Below are positions 1 to 7,124 of a stretch of 24,802 nucleotides of DNA, piece after piece. The stretch lies in NCBI GenBank assembly GCA_964641545.1, contig CAZXLT010000013.1:1-24802 (forward strand), in the 5' to 3' direction. The position numbers were made by a program, and so were the translations under genes. The notes below the pieces were generated by a model. That model saw only the letters and a list, made by a program, of their open reading frames with translations. It was not told where the DNA came from and did no database searches. Position 1 is the first letter of the stretch. Every line of letters begins with the position of its first letter. This DNA comes from CAZXLT01 sp964641545 (GTDB lineage Bacteria; Patescibacteriota; Saccharimonadia; Saccharimonadales; AWTP1-31).

Positions 1-105
1 GTGTGAGGTGGAGTTTTGGGAGGTGTTTTTTATGGAAAGTACGAAGGTTTTTTAAGTGGTTACCTTAAATCCACTTGTTGACTGCCAATTAGCTAATCTC
101 GAGTA

Positions 106-134
106 ATGAGACAACCACTTCGCGGTTTTCTCAT
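106..134. other. Hairpin, 11-bp stem, 7-nt loop
   Basis: ATGAGACAACC (106-116) can pair with GGTTTTCTCAT (124-134) with one mismatch at 112/128, around the loop ACTTCGC. It lies 86 nt after the mraZ stop codon in the mraZ reading direction and 6 nt from a second hairpin. No T-run follows on either strand. Its role is unknown; it could be an mRNA-stabilising or processing structure in an mraZ-linked transcript. Confidence 0.45.
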
Positions 135-140
135 CGCGCG

Positions 141-164
141 GGCAAAATGAAATACATTTTGTCC
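141..164. other. Hairpin, 9-bp stem with one bulge
   Basis: GGCAAAATG (141-149) pairs with CATTTTG plus CC (155-164) with a single bulged T at 162 and a 5-nt loop. It forms a tandem pair with the hairpin at 106-134. There is no downstream T-run, so a terminator role is not supported. Confidence 0.4.
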
Positions 165-219
165 GGCTGCTCTTTCCAGTCAAATAACCGGAGCTAACTG
201 TTACTGGTTTGTTAAAGAA

Positions 220-582
220 CTATTTCGCAGCCATCAGCCGCCAATATCGTCCGGCTCGTACCGCTACAACTTGCCGGTCAATACCAGCATAGTCGAGCAG
301 GTGCTGCTCAAGCGTAATTCTTCCCTGTTTTTCATCCAGCGGAGAATCACTCTTACCCATTCGGAAACGAACATTCAAGTCAGCCGTTGTTTCATCCAAG
401 ATATTGCCCTGGAGCTGTGGCTCAACCTGTTCGTCCCAAACCGATTTGGGATATATATGGAGGTAGGTTTGAAATCCCTGGGTTACTACTACCCCGCTCG
501 CAAATTCGCTTCGAAGCTCAGCCGGTATGGTTAACCGACGCTTGTCATCGAGCTTACGCTCAAAGTAGTCAACCTGAGACAT
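220..582 (-). CDS. mraZ: Transcriptional regulator MraZ
   Basis: MraZ is a DNA-binding protein that forms rings and controls the division and cell-wall (dcw) operon, usually including itself. The 120-residue product has the two characteristic AbrB/SpoVT-like half-domains: DDKRRLTIPAELR near residues 12-24, and DEKQGRITLEQHL about 70 residues later. The usual length is about 140-150 aa, so this is a short form. I take the ATG at 582 because GGAAAGGGAAG lies just before it; the upstream in-frame ATG at 597 has no ribosome binding site. Upstream lies an array of GTGGG boxes (652-701) with the N5 spacing of known MraZ operators, which fits autoregulation. The expected rsmH partner is not inside the window. 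Confidence 0.93.
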   Translation of the reverse strand: MSQVDYFERKLDDKRRLTIPAELRSEFASGVVVTQGFQTYLHIYPKSVWDEQVEPQLQGNILDETTADLNVRFRMGKSDSPLDEKQGRITLEQHLLDYAGIDRQVVAVRAGRYWRLMAAK

Positions 583-651
583 CTTCCCTTTCCACATTAG
601 ATTGTTATTTTTGTTTTATGTGCCGCGGTTTACTCGTTTGTCCTTTTTGGA

Positions 652-788
652 CTACCCACGATTACCCACTTCCATGAATATACTACCCACAGTTACCCAC
701 AAGCAAGTACTTTTTGGGACATTTTCTACTGTTTTATCCAAAGTTATCCACAGTTTTTCATAAATAAAGTTTTCCACACCACATGTGG
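652..788 (-). promoter_or_regulatory. Phased MraZ-box / DnaA-box-like array upstream of mraZ
   Basis: Read on the plus strand, seven 9-mers related to TTATCCACA lie in one orientation at 652, 662, 683, 693, 734, 744 and 770. Box 744-752 is a perfect TTATCCACA DnaA box; 693-701 (TTACCCACA), 734-742 (TTATCCAAA) and 770-778 (TTTTCCACA) each differ at one base. Start-to-start steps are 10, 21, 10, 41, 10 and 26. On the mraZ strand the first four read as two GTGGG-N5-GTGGG pairs, the repeat format known for MraZ operators. A perfect palindrome CCACATGTGG follows at 779-788. Whether MraZ, DnaA or both bind cannot be decided from sequence. Confidence 0.65.
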
Positions 789-826
789 AGTCTTCAGCCG
801 ACAAGAATACGCTAGGCTGGTTGCTG

Positions 827-1210
827 CTACTGTTGTGGGGTAAACGAACCGTTAACAGCAGCGCAAGCAGCTTTACCCACATTTTGTGCAGTAGCAACAT
901 CACCCCTGACCAGCTCAGGTACCGCTACATCTGGTGCAAAAGCTGAACTTCGATCAACTGTCATTTCGCGGTTTGATCCGTCAACGTGTGCGCCGTTTTC
1001 GTTTGCAACATTAACTTGTGTCGCATCAACACCAAGGTCACCTGCAAGTCCACTAACTCCTTCAGCTGCGATCTCAGGGTTTACTGGTACTGCGCAGACC
1101 CCTTTAACATCCGGGCCGCCACCCATCAGAGCATTAGCAGTTAGACCTGCTGCCAATAAACCGCTGGCTACCATTGCTCGTCGTCCTGTGTATGGGCTGC
1201 CGTGTTTCAT
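827..1210 (-). CDS. Small predicted exported protein, function unknown
   Basis: The 127-residue product begins with a short basic region containing an Arg pair (GRRAMVASG) and a hydrophobic stretch at about residues 12-28, followed by Gly/Pro-rich sequence. This resembles a signal peptide, possibly Tat-like, or a membrane anchor. The rest is acidic, Ala/Val-rich and has only two cysteines, with no motif I recognise. It stands alone between mraZ and the GH1 gene. A near-consensus promoter ends 7 nt before the ATG, so the mRNA is probably leaderless and well transcribed. The strong promoter and proper start make it a likely real gene; the function is unassigned. Confidence 0.7.
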   Translation of the reverse strand: MKHGSPYTGRRAMVASGLLAAGLTANALMGGGPDVKGVCAVPVNPEIAAEGVSGLAGDLGVDATQVNVANENGAHVDGSNREMTVDRSSAFAPDVAVPELVRGDVATAQNVGKAACAAVNGSFTPQQ

Positions 1211-1217
1211 GATTTAC

Positions 1218-1246
1218 ACTATAGCAAACATTAGCGTTTTTGTCAA
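1218..1246 (-). promoter_or_regulatory. Strong sigma70-type promoter, leaderless start
   Basis: The minus strand reads TTGACA (1241-1246), exactly 17 nt, then TATAGT (1218-1223). The ATG of the small exported protein gene begins 7 nt later at 1210, so the expected transcription start is at or next to the start codon. Confidence 0.85.
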
Positions 1247-1256
1247 TGTTAGGGTT

Positions 1257-2531
1257 TTAACGCTTAGTCGGAAGTGAACCGTGCTTCATTGCTTGGATTT
1301 TTTTTGCATACCACCGTGCGCTTGGGCGAATGGTGCGTTTCATTCCCTGTTTGCGGTCAACTTCAACTAGACCAAACTTAGGCCACCAACCATATTTCCA
1401 TTCAAAGTTATCAAGCAGGCTCCAATGGAAGTACCCCCGTATGTCAACGCCATCGCTGAGAGCTCGTTCCATCGCAATAACCGTTTCTTCTAACCACCAT
1501 TGACGATATTGATCTTTGCGGTCAGCCACGCCATTCTCTGTTACAATGATTGGTTTCTTGTAGTGGGCCCATACTCTAACCAGTAGCGGATACAGGCCTT
1601 CGGGCTCCATATACCACCCCAAATCGCTGAGTGGCGCCTTTGGATTATCGCGTTTAAACAGGCGGTAGTAGTCGCTGAAGTAGTAATTAAAACCAACAAA
1701 ATCTTGATGGCGCTTCAAGCGATTCAAAAATGACCAGTTCCAAACGTAGCGCATCCACTTTGTAGACACAACATCCAGAATGTTTTGCGGTCTACGGGGC
1801 TGGATGTTAGCCAGTTGCTGTGCAATACCAATCTGCAGACGTGGGTTTGCTGTTTTGAATATTTTGTAGGCTTGTTTATGGGCTGTCACCAGGTTTCTAG
1901 ACACCAAGAACAGCGCCCATGGGCTTTTTTCTTGTGGAACCCACTCGCCTGTTAGGTGGCTGAAGGTTGCATAGACATTCGGCTCGTTAAGCGTTAGAAC
2001 GTAGGTAATATCTTGTCCGAAGCTCTGTGCTAGCTTAGTCACAAAACGTTTCCAGTATTTTAGGTTGCGACGATATCGAAATCCACCTCGCTCTGTAAAC
2101 CAAGTTGGCATTGTCCAGTGCCAGACGTTTAAAAACGGTTCCAAACCCTTTTGGTGCAACTGAGTAATGTATTCTTTGTAGTGCGCCAGTTCCTTTTCGT
2201 CCCATTTTCCTTCTTCAGGCTCAACACGCGCCCATTCTATACCAAATCGAAACGCGTTAAGATGTAACTTTTTTGCAATGTCAAAATCTTCGCTATATCG
2301 ATGATAGTGATCCACCCCACGACCAGAAACATAGTTGTCCGGCTGGGTAGCGTCCTTTTTTATATCATCCCAGTCTTCAAGATAGCTTAGCCGTTCTTCG
2401 GCAGTTTTTGCTAGCTCGTTAGCGTGGGCCAGCTCCCATACACTCCATTGATTGACCGTGCCGCCCTCGACTTGGTGGCTTGCAGTACTTGCGCCCCAGA
2501 AAAAGTCTTTTGGAAAAACATTCTTTGCCAT
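1257..2531 (-). CDS. Glycoside hydrolase family 1, beta-glucosidase type
   Basis: This enzyme cleaves beta-linked glucosides or galactosides by the retaining mechanism, probably in the cytoplasm because no signal peptide is visible. GH1 landmarks are in order: FFWGASTASHQVEGG near residues 10-24, LTLNEPNV with acid/base Glu183, IIVTENGVAD with nucleophile Glu332, and DNFEWKYG at 374-381. Glu377 in that last motif is typical of enzymes for unphosphorylated sugars, unlike 6-phospho-beta-glucosidases. At 424 aa it is slightly short for the family. The ATG at 2531 has no Shine-Dalgarno sequence; a TATAAT lies 9 nt upstream, suggesting a leaderless mRNA. The flavodoxin-like gene ends 17 nt upstream and may be co-transcribed. 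Confidence 0.95.
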   Translation of the reverse strand: MAKNVFPKDFFWGASTASHQVEGGTVNQWSVWELAHANELAKTAEERLSYLEDWDDIKKDATQPDNYVSGRGVDHYHRYSEDFDIAKKLHLNAFRFGIEWARVEPEEGKWDEKELAHYKEYITQLHQKGLEPFLNVWHWTMPTWFTERGGFRYRRNLKYWKRFVTKLAQSFGQDITYVLTLNEPNVYATFSHLTGEWVPQEKSPWALFLVSRNLVTAHKQAYKIFKTANPRLQIGIAQQLANIQPRRPQNILDVVSTKWMRYVWNWSFLNRLKRHQDFVGFNYYFSDYYRLFKRDNPKAPLSDLGWYMEPEGLYPLLVRVWAHYKKPIIVTENGVADRKDQYRQWWLEETVIAMERALSDGVDIRGYFHWSLLDNFEWKYGWWPKFGLVEVDRKQGMKRTIRPSARWYAKKIQAMKHGSLPTKR

Positions 2532-2540
2532 TACCGGTTA

Positions 2541-2546
2541 ATTATA
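2541..2546 (-). promoter_or_regulatory. -10 element of the GH1 gene
   Basis: TATAAT on the minus strand, 9 nt before the GH1 start codon and overlapping the end region of the preceding gene. No good -35 is seen at 16-18 nt, so the promoter is only a candidate. Confidence 0.45.
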
Positions 2547-2548
2547 CC

Positions 2549-3277
2549 CTACCGATATTCTGGATTCTCAAAGTCAAAGCGCGAACCCGCATCCCACTTT
2601 TTACGTTGATTCCCGTATGCTGGGAAACCGCCAGCATCTTTAAGCAGCCGTGCTTGGTGTAGCAAGTTCCAAGTCATAAATGTGGTGTTGCGATTCGTGA
2701 ATTCATTATCCAGTCCGGCACGTTTGCCATCTTCGAGTTTGTCGCCATAACTTGGTCCCGGGCCAGCCTCTCCAATCCAGCCGGCATCTGCTTGTGGTGG
2801 AATACTGTAACCAATGTGCTGCAAGCTATAGAGAATATTCATGGCACAATGCTTTATGCCATCCTCATTGCCGGTGATTAGACAACCACCAGTTTTTCCG
2901 TAGTAAATCCACTGTCCTTTGTCGTTCAGTTCTCCAGAACTCGCGTAGAGACGTTCGATAACCTTTTTCATTTCACTGCTGTTATCACCAAGCCAAATTG
3001 GGCCAGCAAGAACTAAAATGTCAGCAGCCAGGATATCTTTGAATAGCTCTGGCCACTCATCCGTTTTCCACCCTTTTTTTGTCATGTCTGGGTATACTCC
3101 AGAGGCAATGTCATGATCGATAGAGCGAATGACATTGGTCATAACTCCCTGTTTTTTCATGATGTTTTCGCTCAACTCAATGAGAGTTTGTGTATGACTA
3201 TTCCCCGGCGATTTGGTAAGTGTGCAGTTTACAAAAACTGCTTTCAAATCATTGTATTTGACTGTTGTATCGGTCAT
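2549..3277 (-). CDS. Flavodoxin-fold NAD(P)H-dependent FMN reductase family protein
   Basis: Predicted flavoprotein of the FMN-reductase/WrbA-like group, transferring electrons from NAD(P)H through FMN to an unknown acceptor. The N-terminal strand AVFVNCTLTKSPGNSHTQTL has the phosphate-loop pattern of the flavodoxin fold, and VLAGPIWLGDNSSEMKKVIERL near residues 90-115 is the second flavin-binding loop. GGCLITGNEDG follows as the third. Length is 242 aa, longer than minimal flavodoxins because of a C-terminal extension. I choose the ATG at 3277 since AAAGGAG sits 5 nt upstream; a GTG at 3283 overlaps that ribosome binding site. The GH1 gene follows 17 nt later. The fold assignment is firm, the substrate unknown. 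Confidence 0.85.
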   Translation of the reverse strand: MTDTTVKYNDLKAVFVNCTLTKSPGNSHTQTLIELSENIMKKQGVMTNVIRSIDHDIASGVYPDMTKKGWKTDEWPELFKDILAADILVLAGPIWLGDNSSEMKKVIERLYASSGELNDKGQWIYYGKTGGCLITGNEDGIKHCAMNILYSLQHIGYSIPPQADAGWIGEAGPGPSYGDKLEDGKRAGLDNEFTNRNTTFMTWNLLHQARLLKDAGGFPAYGNQRKKWDAGSRFDFENPEYR

Positions 3278-3333
3278 GACCACTCCTTTACATCTTATTG
3301 TACTCTTTTAGCAAGCGAAAAGACCACCTGCCC

Positions 3334-3362
3334 TTTTCAGAAAGTATTTATTGTTGTATAAT
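3334..3362 (+). promoter_or_regulatory. Promoter of the helix-turn-helix gene
   Basis: A perfect TATAAT at 3357-3362 lies 34 nt before the ATG at 3397, and a weak -35 (TTTTCA) lies 17 nt upstream of it. Unlike many genes here this one has a leader with a ribosome binding site (AGGA). Confidence 0.5.
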
Positions 3363-3396
3363 TAAGCTTTTAGATCTCTACGTTTCCAGGATTTTT

Positions 3397-4509
3397 ATGT
3401 CATTTTCACCAGACTATACTTATTTCCCCAGGACTGTTGGCGAATATATTAATGCCGATACAGACGCAATCGGTCCGTTAGCCGAGCAGCCGTTGTCGCC
3501 AATTATGAGCGAACGAGAGCTTTTTTACCTTTTTAGTGTTAATACAAATGAATTGGATGCGCTTCGATTGGGTCTTATTCCCCGGAGCCATGAAGACCCT
3601 ATAGAAATTTCCGAAGTACACGCTAAGCTACTTGATGCTCTGGAAATCGGAAATGATATTCTGACCTTAACAAATTTCATTGTAGGGCTTACGGATCGAA
3701 TGCCGCCGGGTTTTCTTTCTGTAGATGGCGATGGGCAGATTAAGAAAACCAGAATGGGAGACGTGGCAACCGCATTAGGCGGCACCCTATTGAGAGACTT
3801 TTCAATCGAACACGGGGTCTCAATTCGGAATTGGGTTGGTTTGCGCCAAGATAGAAAACGTAACAAGTCTCGCGAAGAAGTAGTTTCACCTCAAGCAAAT
3901 CGTTTTAGAGTCTTTGGTTCGTTACTATTGCACGAAGAAGCTACTGCAAAGGAAATTGCTGACGAGCATACGGCATTAAGCTATGGGAATACGACAATAA
4001 CACTCGGCCAATTGCATGAATTAGGCATAGTAGAAAAGTTTCAGATAAAAAAAGCTCCACCACTTTTCGCCTGGCGGTTTGCGGAAGGAAAAGCTGAACT
4101 AGCGCGACAGTTATTTAGAGCGTCTACAGGCTTTATTCTCCGAGAGCCAGCAGCAGTCGAGTCTGGGCTAAAATCGATGGACGACCTTGTTAATCACCCT
4201 TGGCATCGTCGGGCGATACCCGCTCTTTACAAGAGAAGTAATCTTAGTAGCGGACACGCCGCACGTAGTGAGTTGGTCGACTTTAACCAAAGCTTACTGG
4301 AACTATTTGATCAGCTAGACCCAACTACAAAACTGACCACCAAGGAAATAGCACAAAAACTTGGTATAACTGTAACTAGTCAACGAATGCGCAGAGTAGT
4401 CGCAAAGCTTGGGACAAACGCAGCCGTTACACTCGAAGAAACAGCGGACGGAAAACTATTCTTCACAAAACGCTGCCCCCCTCGCCTAAACCCTCGTGGA
4501 ATTCACTAG
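3397..4509 (+). CDS. Protein with two predicted winged-helix/HTH segments, function unknown
   Basis: The 370-residue product has no signal peptide or membrane segment. Residues about 169-228 read like a winged helix: a helix with EEATAKEIADEH, a turn, a helix with TLGQLHELGIVEKF, then a wing with PPLFAWRF. Residues about 298-360 read like a second one, with TTKEIAQKLGITVTSQRMRR and a hairpin KLFFTKR. The N-terminal half is alpha-helical and unrecognised. The ATG at 3397 follows CAGGA at a good distance; in-frame codons upstream lie across the promoter and are rejected. It is divergent from the flavodoxin gene and ends 2 nt from the convergent DUF1761 gene. A transcription regulator is the best guess, but the DNA target is unknown. 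Confidence 0.75.
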   Translation: MSFSPDYTYFPRTVGEYINADTDAIGPLAEQPLSPIMSERELFYLFSVNTNELDALRLGLIPRSHEDPIEISEVHAKLLDALEIGNDILTLTNFIVGLTDRMPPGFLSVDGDGQIKKTRMGDVATALGGTLLRDFSIEHGVSIRNWVGLRQDRKRNKSREEVVSPQANRFRVFGSLLLHEEATAKEIADEHTALSYGNTTITLGQLHELGIVEKFQIKKAPPLFAWRFAEGKAELARQLFRASTGFILREPAAVESGLKSMDDLVNHPWHRRAIPALYKRSNLSSGHAARSELVDFNQSLLELFDQLDPTTKLTTKEIAQKLGITVTSQRMRRVVAKLGTNAAVTLEETADGKLFFTKRCPPRLNPRGIH

Positions 4510-4511
4510 TT

Positions 4512-4931
4512 TTAGGGCTTTAGAAGTCCAATAATTCCACCCATAACCAGCAGTGTTACTAGCTCGTGCGCTACGTTCATAGCAGTCAGTTTTGTTGGAC
4601 GCTGTTCAAAGGCATCGTGCGTGATCATTCGCGCCGCTACCAAACCAAGCCATAGCCAAAAAGCTGTAGTTAGTGAGTCTTGCAAAAACGAATGCTGAAA
4701 AAAGTGATTAGAGAGATAGGCCACATGCGCCAGAACGTAAGCAGTGATTAAGGAAACGACAACTGTAATTCCAATTGCCTTGCCCGCACCTTTTTCCATA
4801 TCTTTATCGCTCAGTTTGACCATTTTTGCCCACTCTTTTCCCATGACACCTTTCGCGTACCATATAGAGCCAACGACCATCGAACTAATCATCGCTAAAA
4901 AGACCGCGAGATAATTTATTTGCACTTCCAT
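4512..4931 (-). CDS. DUF1761-family integral membrane protein
   Basis: The 139-residue product has four predicted membrane helices: about residues 6-25, 52-72, 85-105 and 118-136. The loop after the first helix, SIWYAKGVMGKEWAKM, is the conserved stretch of DUF1761, a family without an established function. The ATG at 4931 follows GGGGGAAGT, a strong ribosome binding site; a longer frame to 4982 lacks one and is not used. The gene follows the acidic unknown by 54 nt and converges on the helix-turn-helix gene with only a 2-nt gap, so no terminator fits between them. Confidence 0.85.
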   Translation of the reverse strand: MEVQINYLAVFLAMISSMVVGSIWYAKGVMGKEWAKMVKLSDKDMEKGAGKAIGITVVVSLITAYVLAHVAYLSNHFFQHSFLQDSLTTAFWLWLGLVAARMITHDAFEQRPTKLTAMNVAHELVTLLVMGGIIGLLKP

Positions 4932-4985
4932 ACTTCCCCCTTTGTTTATACTGTTTAGAATTATGCCCCGAGTGTTGCGCAAAGT

Positions 4986-5639
4986 CTAGCTAATTGCACG
5001 TATGAGCTCTGATATTTTATCCGAAGGCACTCCTAACTCGCCCAAAACCGCTAACGCACCTATGCAATCGGTGCACGTCATGCCTGTTTCAAGTCCTTCT
5101 GCAAGCTCGCTAAAGGCGTCTTCATGTTCGTCTAACATATGCTCGCTTCCGTCCCGTAGTTCTTCAGCATCCTCCTCGACATCGGAAGGCTCCCAAAGTG
5201 TGGTTCCCTCGTCATCTTGAAGTTCATCGTATCGATCAACATATGCTGGTGTATTTGGGTCGTTAGAAAAATAATACTGAATTACACTCCATGCGCAGGC
5301 TCTATCCTGATAGTTTGCAAGTTTTGAACCTTCGCCACCGCATGACTGGGCAAAGCTCATGAGCTGTTCGGTATCGTCGGGCATCCGCTCTTCTTCGGTA
5401 AGTGCAACACTATACAATGGATCTGCGCTGTCGCCGTGAGGGTCGTCAAACACTAGGCAATGCATTATTACACGACGTAAACCACGAGAATGCGGGAGTA
5501 ATTTTTCAGCATGGTATTCAGAACCAGGCACGCTGAAAAAATCTGGACCTGCGATTGCTCTTACTGCAGGCAAAACCGCCGTTTGCTCGATAACGCCAAT
5601 TTCTTCGGGTGTTAAAAAACCACCATTCGATGACAACAT
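4986..5639 (-). CDS. Acidic hypothetical protein with CxxC near the C-terminus
   Basis: I do not recognise this 217-residue protein. It is strongly acidic, with a Glu/Asp-rich run at about residues 134-180, and carries a CTDC pair at 189-192 that could bind metal or form a disulfide. Further cysteines occur at about 61, 100 and 115. No signal peptide, membrane helix or known catalytic motif is visible. The predicted helices at the end (ALAVLGELG, SDKISELIR) suggest a folded tail. Its ATG at 5639 is 7 nt after a TAGACA-17-CATACT promoter, suggesting a leaderless mRNA. DUF1761 lies downstream by 54 nt and could share the transcript. Confidence 0.75.
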   Translation of the reverse strand: MLSSNGGFLTPEEIGVIEQTAVLPAVRAIAGPDFFSVPGSEYHAEKLLPHSRGLRRVIMHCLVFDDPHGDSADPLYSVALTEEERMPDDTEQLMSFAQSCGGEGSKLANYQDRACAWSVIQYYFSNDPNTPAYVDRYDELQDDEGTTLWEPSDVEEDAEELRDGSEHMLDEHEDAFSELAEGLETGMTCTDCIGALAVLGELGVPSDKISELIRAIS

Positions 5640-5646
5640 GACGACC

Positions 5647-5675
5647 AGTATGCACCGAGTACTCTCTGGTGTCTA
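5647..5675 (-). promoter_or_regulatory. Promoter of the acidic hypothetical, leaderless start
   Basis: The minus strand reads TAGACA (5670-5675), 17 nt, then CATACT (5647-5652), followed by 7 nt and the ATG at 5639. It lies in the 49-nt gap after the preceding gene. Confidence 0.55.
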
Positions 5676-5688
5676 ATGCTAGTGCTTG

Positions 5689-6144
5689 TTAAATGTTTCG
5701 GCTGTCGTAGGCCCAATGCAATAAAGCCTGTCGCTGTTTCGTGTGACATGTCGCATCGCCTGGGTGACAGGCGTTTTTAACCTGCGCAACATGCCGTTTT
5801 ATAGCATTCCAACGCTTGATCTGCCGCTCGTCTTCACCAGCCATTCTCCGCCCTTGATAATACCGGCAATACCACTGAAACCAACCCAGAGGATCGGCTT
5901 CGTGTATCCAACCTTTTTCTAACCAAACCTTGTGTGGCTGGCTCGCCATAATTCCAAAATAGTTATAGCTAGAGTCTGGACCATGATCGCTTAGGCGTGC
6001 ATTTGTAAACCACTCTTTTGGAAATTCTTTTATTGATTCGTCATCAAAGTACGCACCACCGAATATGCCAAATTCTAGCATTTGTTTTGGGGTAAGATCT
6101 GGCTTAAATTCAATTCGTTTTGTCGGTATTTTTGGGGCGGACAT
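5689..6144 (-). CDS. Conserved hypothetical protein, Trp/Tyr-rich
   Basis: The 151-residue protein has an unusual aromatic and basic core: KGWIHEADPLGWFQWYC at about residues 77-93, followed by RYYQGRR and then RQIKRWNAIKRH. This pattern appears, from memory, in a widespread family of uncharacterised bacterial and eukaryotic proteins; I know no function. Cys126 and Cys133 lie in HPGDATCHTKQRQ. I choose the ATG at 6144, which has GGAAAGAG just upstream; an ATG at 6156 is possible. The start overlaps the end of the NYN nuclease gene by 35 nt, so translation is probably coupled. It is the last gene of the train running from 10540 or 9238 down to 5689. Confidence 0.8.
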   Translation of the reverse strand: MSAPKIPTKRIEFKPDLTPKQMLEFGIFGGAYFDDESIKEFPKEWFTNARLSDHGPDSSYNYFGIMASQPHKVWLEKGWIHEADPLGWFQWYCRYYQGRRMAGEDERQIKRWNAIKRHVAQVKNACHPGDATCHTKQRQALLHWAYDSRNI

Positions 6145-6694
6145 TTCTCTTTCCATCTCGGTAAGATAATTGTTTTCTAAGTTTGTCGATGCGCTCGATA
6201 TACGTTTTATACTTGTTGTACAGGCTGGAGTACTTGGCATTTGGCGTCAGAATTTTTAATAATTTTTTTTGTTCTTCGAGATACTCAATTAAGCTATAAA
6301 AATCACCATCGCCGGAAATAATAACTGCCTTTTTATACTTCGGCATTTCTTTTACCGCCCACAGAACCAGCTCGGCGTCTACATTCCCTTTGATTTGTTT
6401 TTTTTCTTCTGTAGCTTGCGGTTCGTTTACTTCTGGTTGTGGACGAGTCATGTCAAACGTAGGCTTTAGAACTATTAGGTACCCAGCATCGTGTAACTTT
6501 AGATACATGTCTTCGTGTTCTGGCATATGACCAATAAACATGTACGCTGTAGTAACACCGTACTGGTCGTTAAGGAACTTTCGAAATTTTCGCCAGTCCA
6601 TCTTCCAGCCCAGGCGCTGCACACCGATGTTCAGGTTTTGGTTATCTATAAAGGCAAAGTTGCCATTGGGTTGCGGTTTTGTCACTTTGTTCAT
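6110..6694 (-). CDS. NYN-domain (LabA/DUF88-like) predicted ribonuclease
   Basis: NYN proteins are PIN-like metal-dependent RNases with conserved acidic residues. Here FAFIDNQNLNIG gives Asp17, NVDAELVLWA gives Asp106, and VIISGDGDFYSLIEYL gives Asp129 and Asp131, so the expected acidic set is complete. The product is 194 aa, cytosolic, with a long Lys/Arg-rich tail after residue 160 that could bind nucleic acid. An ATG at 6694 lies 4 nt after the rnhA stop; it has no Shine-Dalgarno sequence, so translation is probably coupled. The longer in-frame extension upstream lies wholly inside rnhA in another frame and is rejected. The end overlaps the next gene by 35 nt. Confidence 0.88.
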   Translation of the reverse strand: MNKVTKPQPNGNFAFIDNQNLNIGVQRLGWKMDWRKFRKFLNDQYGVTTAYMFIGHMPEHEDMYLKLHDAGYLIVLKPTFDMTRPQPEVNEPQATEEKKQIKGNVDAELVLWAVKEMPKYKKAVIISGDGDFYSLIEYLEEQKKLLKILTPNAKYSSLYNKYKTYIERIDKLRKQLSYRDGKRNVRPKNTDKTN

Positions 6695-6698
6695 GATA

Positions 6699-7124
6699 TC
6701 ATTTATTAGTTTTGAGATGTTCTTGCCGCGCTTTGTTAGCCCATTCGTCTGCAAGTTCATTACCATCATGACCATTATGCCCACGAACCCAAACAAGCGT
6801 CGCATTTGACTGTCGGTATAACGGCACCACCTCTTTTACTATATCGAGGTTTTTAATTTCTCCACCTTTTTTCTTCCAGCCGTTTTTTTCCCAAGCTAAC
6901 GACCACTTTGTGATTACATTTATCCAAAATTCACTGTCCGTATAAATCTCGCAGTTTTCTCCCGCAGCGTCTTCCAGGGCTGCAATAATTGCCTTGCCCT
7001 CCATCCGGATATTAGTAGTGTTATCTTCACCGCCCGTTATTGCCGGCTTCATGTCTTTTATAACGGCAAATCCTCCTGTCCCAGGATTTGGCTCACAACT
7101 GCCATCGGTATGGTAAATAATCAC
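6699..7124 (-). CDS. rnhA: Ribonuclease HI
   Basis: RNase HI cuts the RNA strand of RNA-DNA hybrids, removing primers and R-loops. The 141-residue product has the full DEDD metal site: Asp7 in YHTDGSCEPNPG, Glu42 in MEGKAIIAAL, Asp63 in IYTDSEFW and Asp126 in ELADEWANKAR, together with the WVRGHNGHDGNE loop whose His assists catalysis. The basic handle region WEKNGWKKKGGE is also present. It is close to the E. coli length of 155 aa. The start overlaps the SRPBCC stop as ATGA, and the NYN nuclease starts 4 nt after its TGA stop, so three genes are translationally chained. Confidence 0.96.
   Translation of the reverse strand: MIIYHTDGSCEPNPGTGGFAVIKDMKPAITGGEDNTTNIRMEGKAIIAALEDAAGENCEIYTDSEFWINVITKWSLAWEKNGWKKKGGEIKNLDIVKEVVPLYRQSNATLVWVRGHNGHDGNELADEWANKARQEHLKTNK

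Larger units (their letters stand above)
1..219. other. Gene-free leader/spacer downstream of mraZ
   Basis: No convincing gene starts or ends here. On the minus strand, downstream of mraZ, there is no start codon leading to an open frame, so the usual next gene of a mraZ cluster (rsmH) would have to begin beyond the left edge. On the plus strand two frames are open from the edge for only 17-21 codons. The stretch holds two adjacent hairpins (106-134 and 141-164) and a weak inverted repeat AAGTGG/CCACTT around 54-75. There is no U-tract after any of them, so none looks like a normal terminator. Confidence 0.5.

Noticed and set aside
2..68. Plus-strand frames open from the left edge, one containing a GGGAGGT-preceded ATG with seven codons
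   Set aside because: Too short (17-21 codons) and two competing frames are open; could be the end of a gene beyond the edge or chance. Not enough to annotate.
652..903. Minus-strand open frame of 83 codons between mraZ and the exported protein gene
   Set aside because: It overlaps the repeat array and the exported protein gene in another frame, with no ribosome binding site or family features.
827..1300. The residues MKHGS occur at both the end of the GH1 protein and the start of the next gene
   Set aside because: The DNA similarity is only about a dozen bases and does not extend, so it is more likely chance than a duplication.
6699..6809. N-terminal extension of the NYN protein to 6805
   Set aside because: The extra codons lie wholly inside rnhA in another frame and the NYN fold begins after the ATG at 6694.
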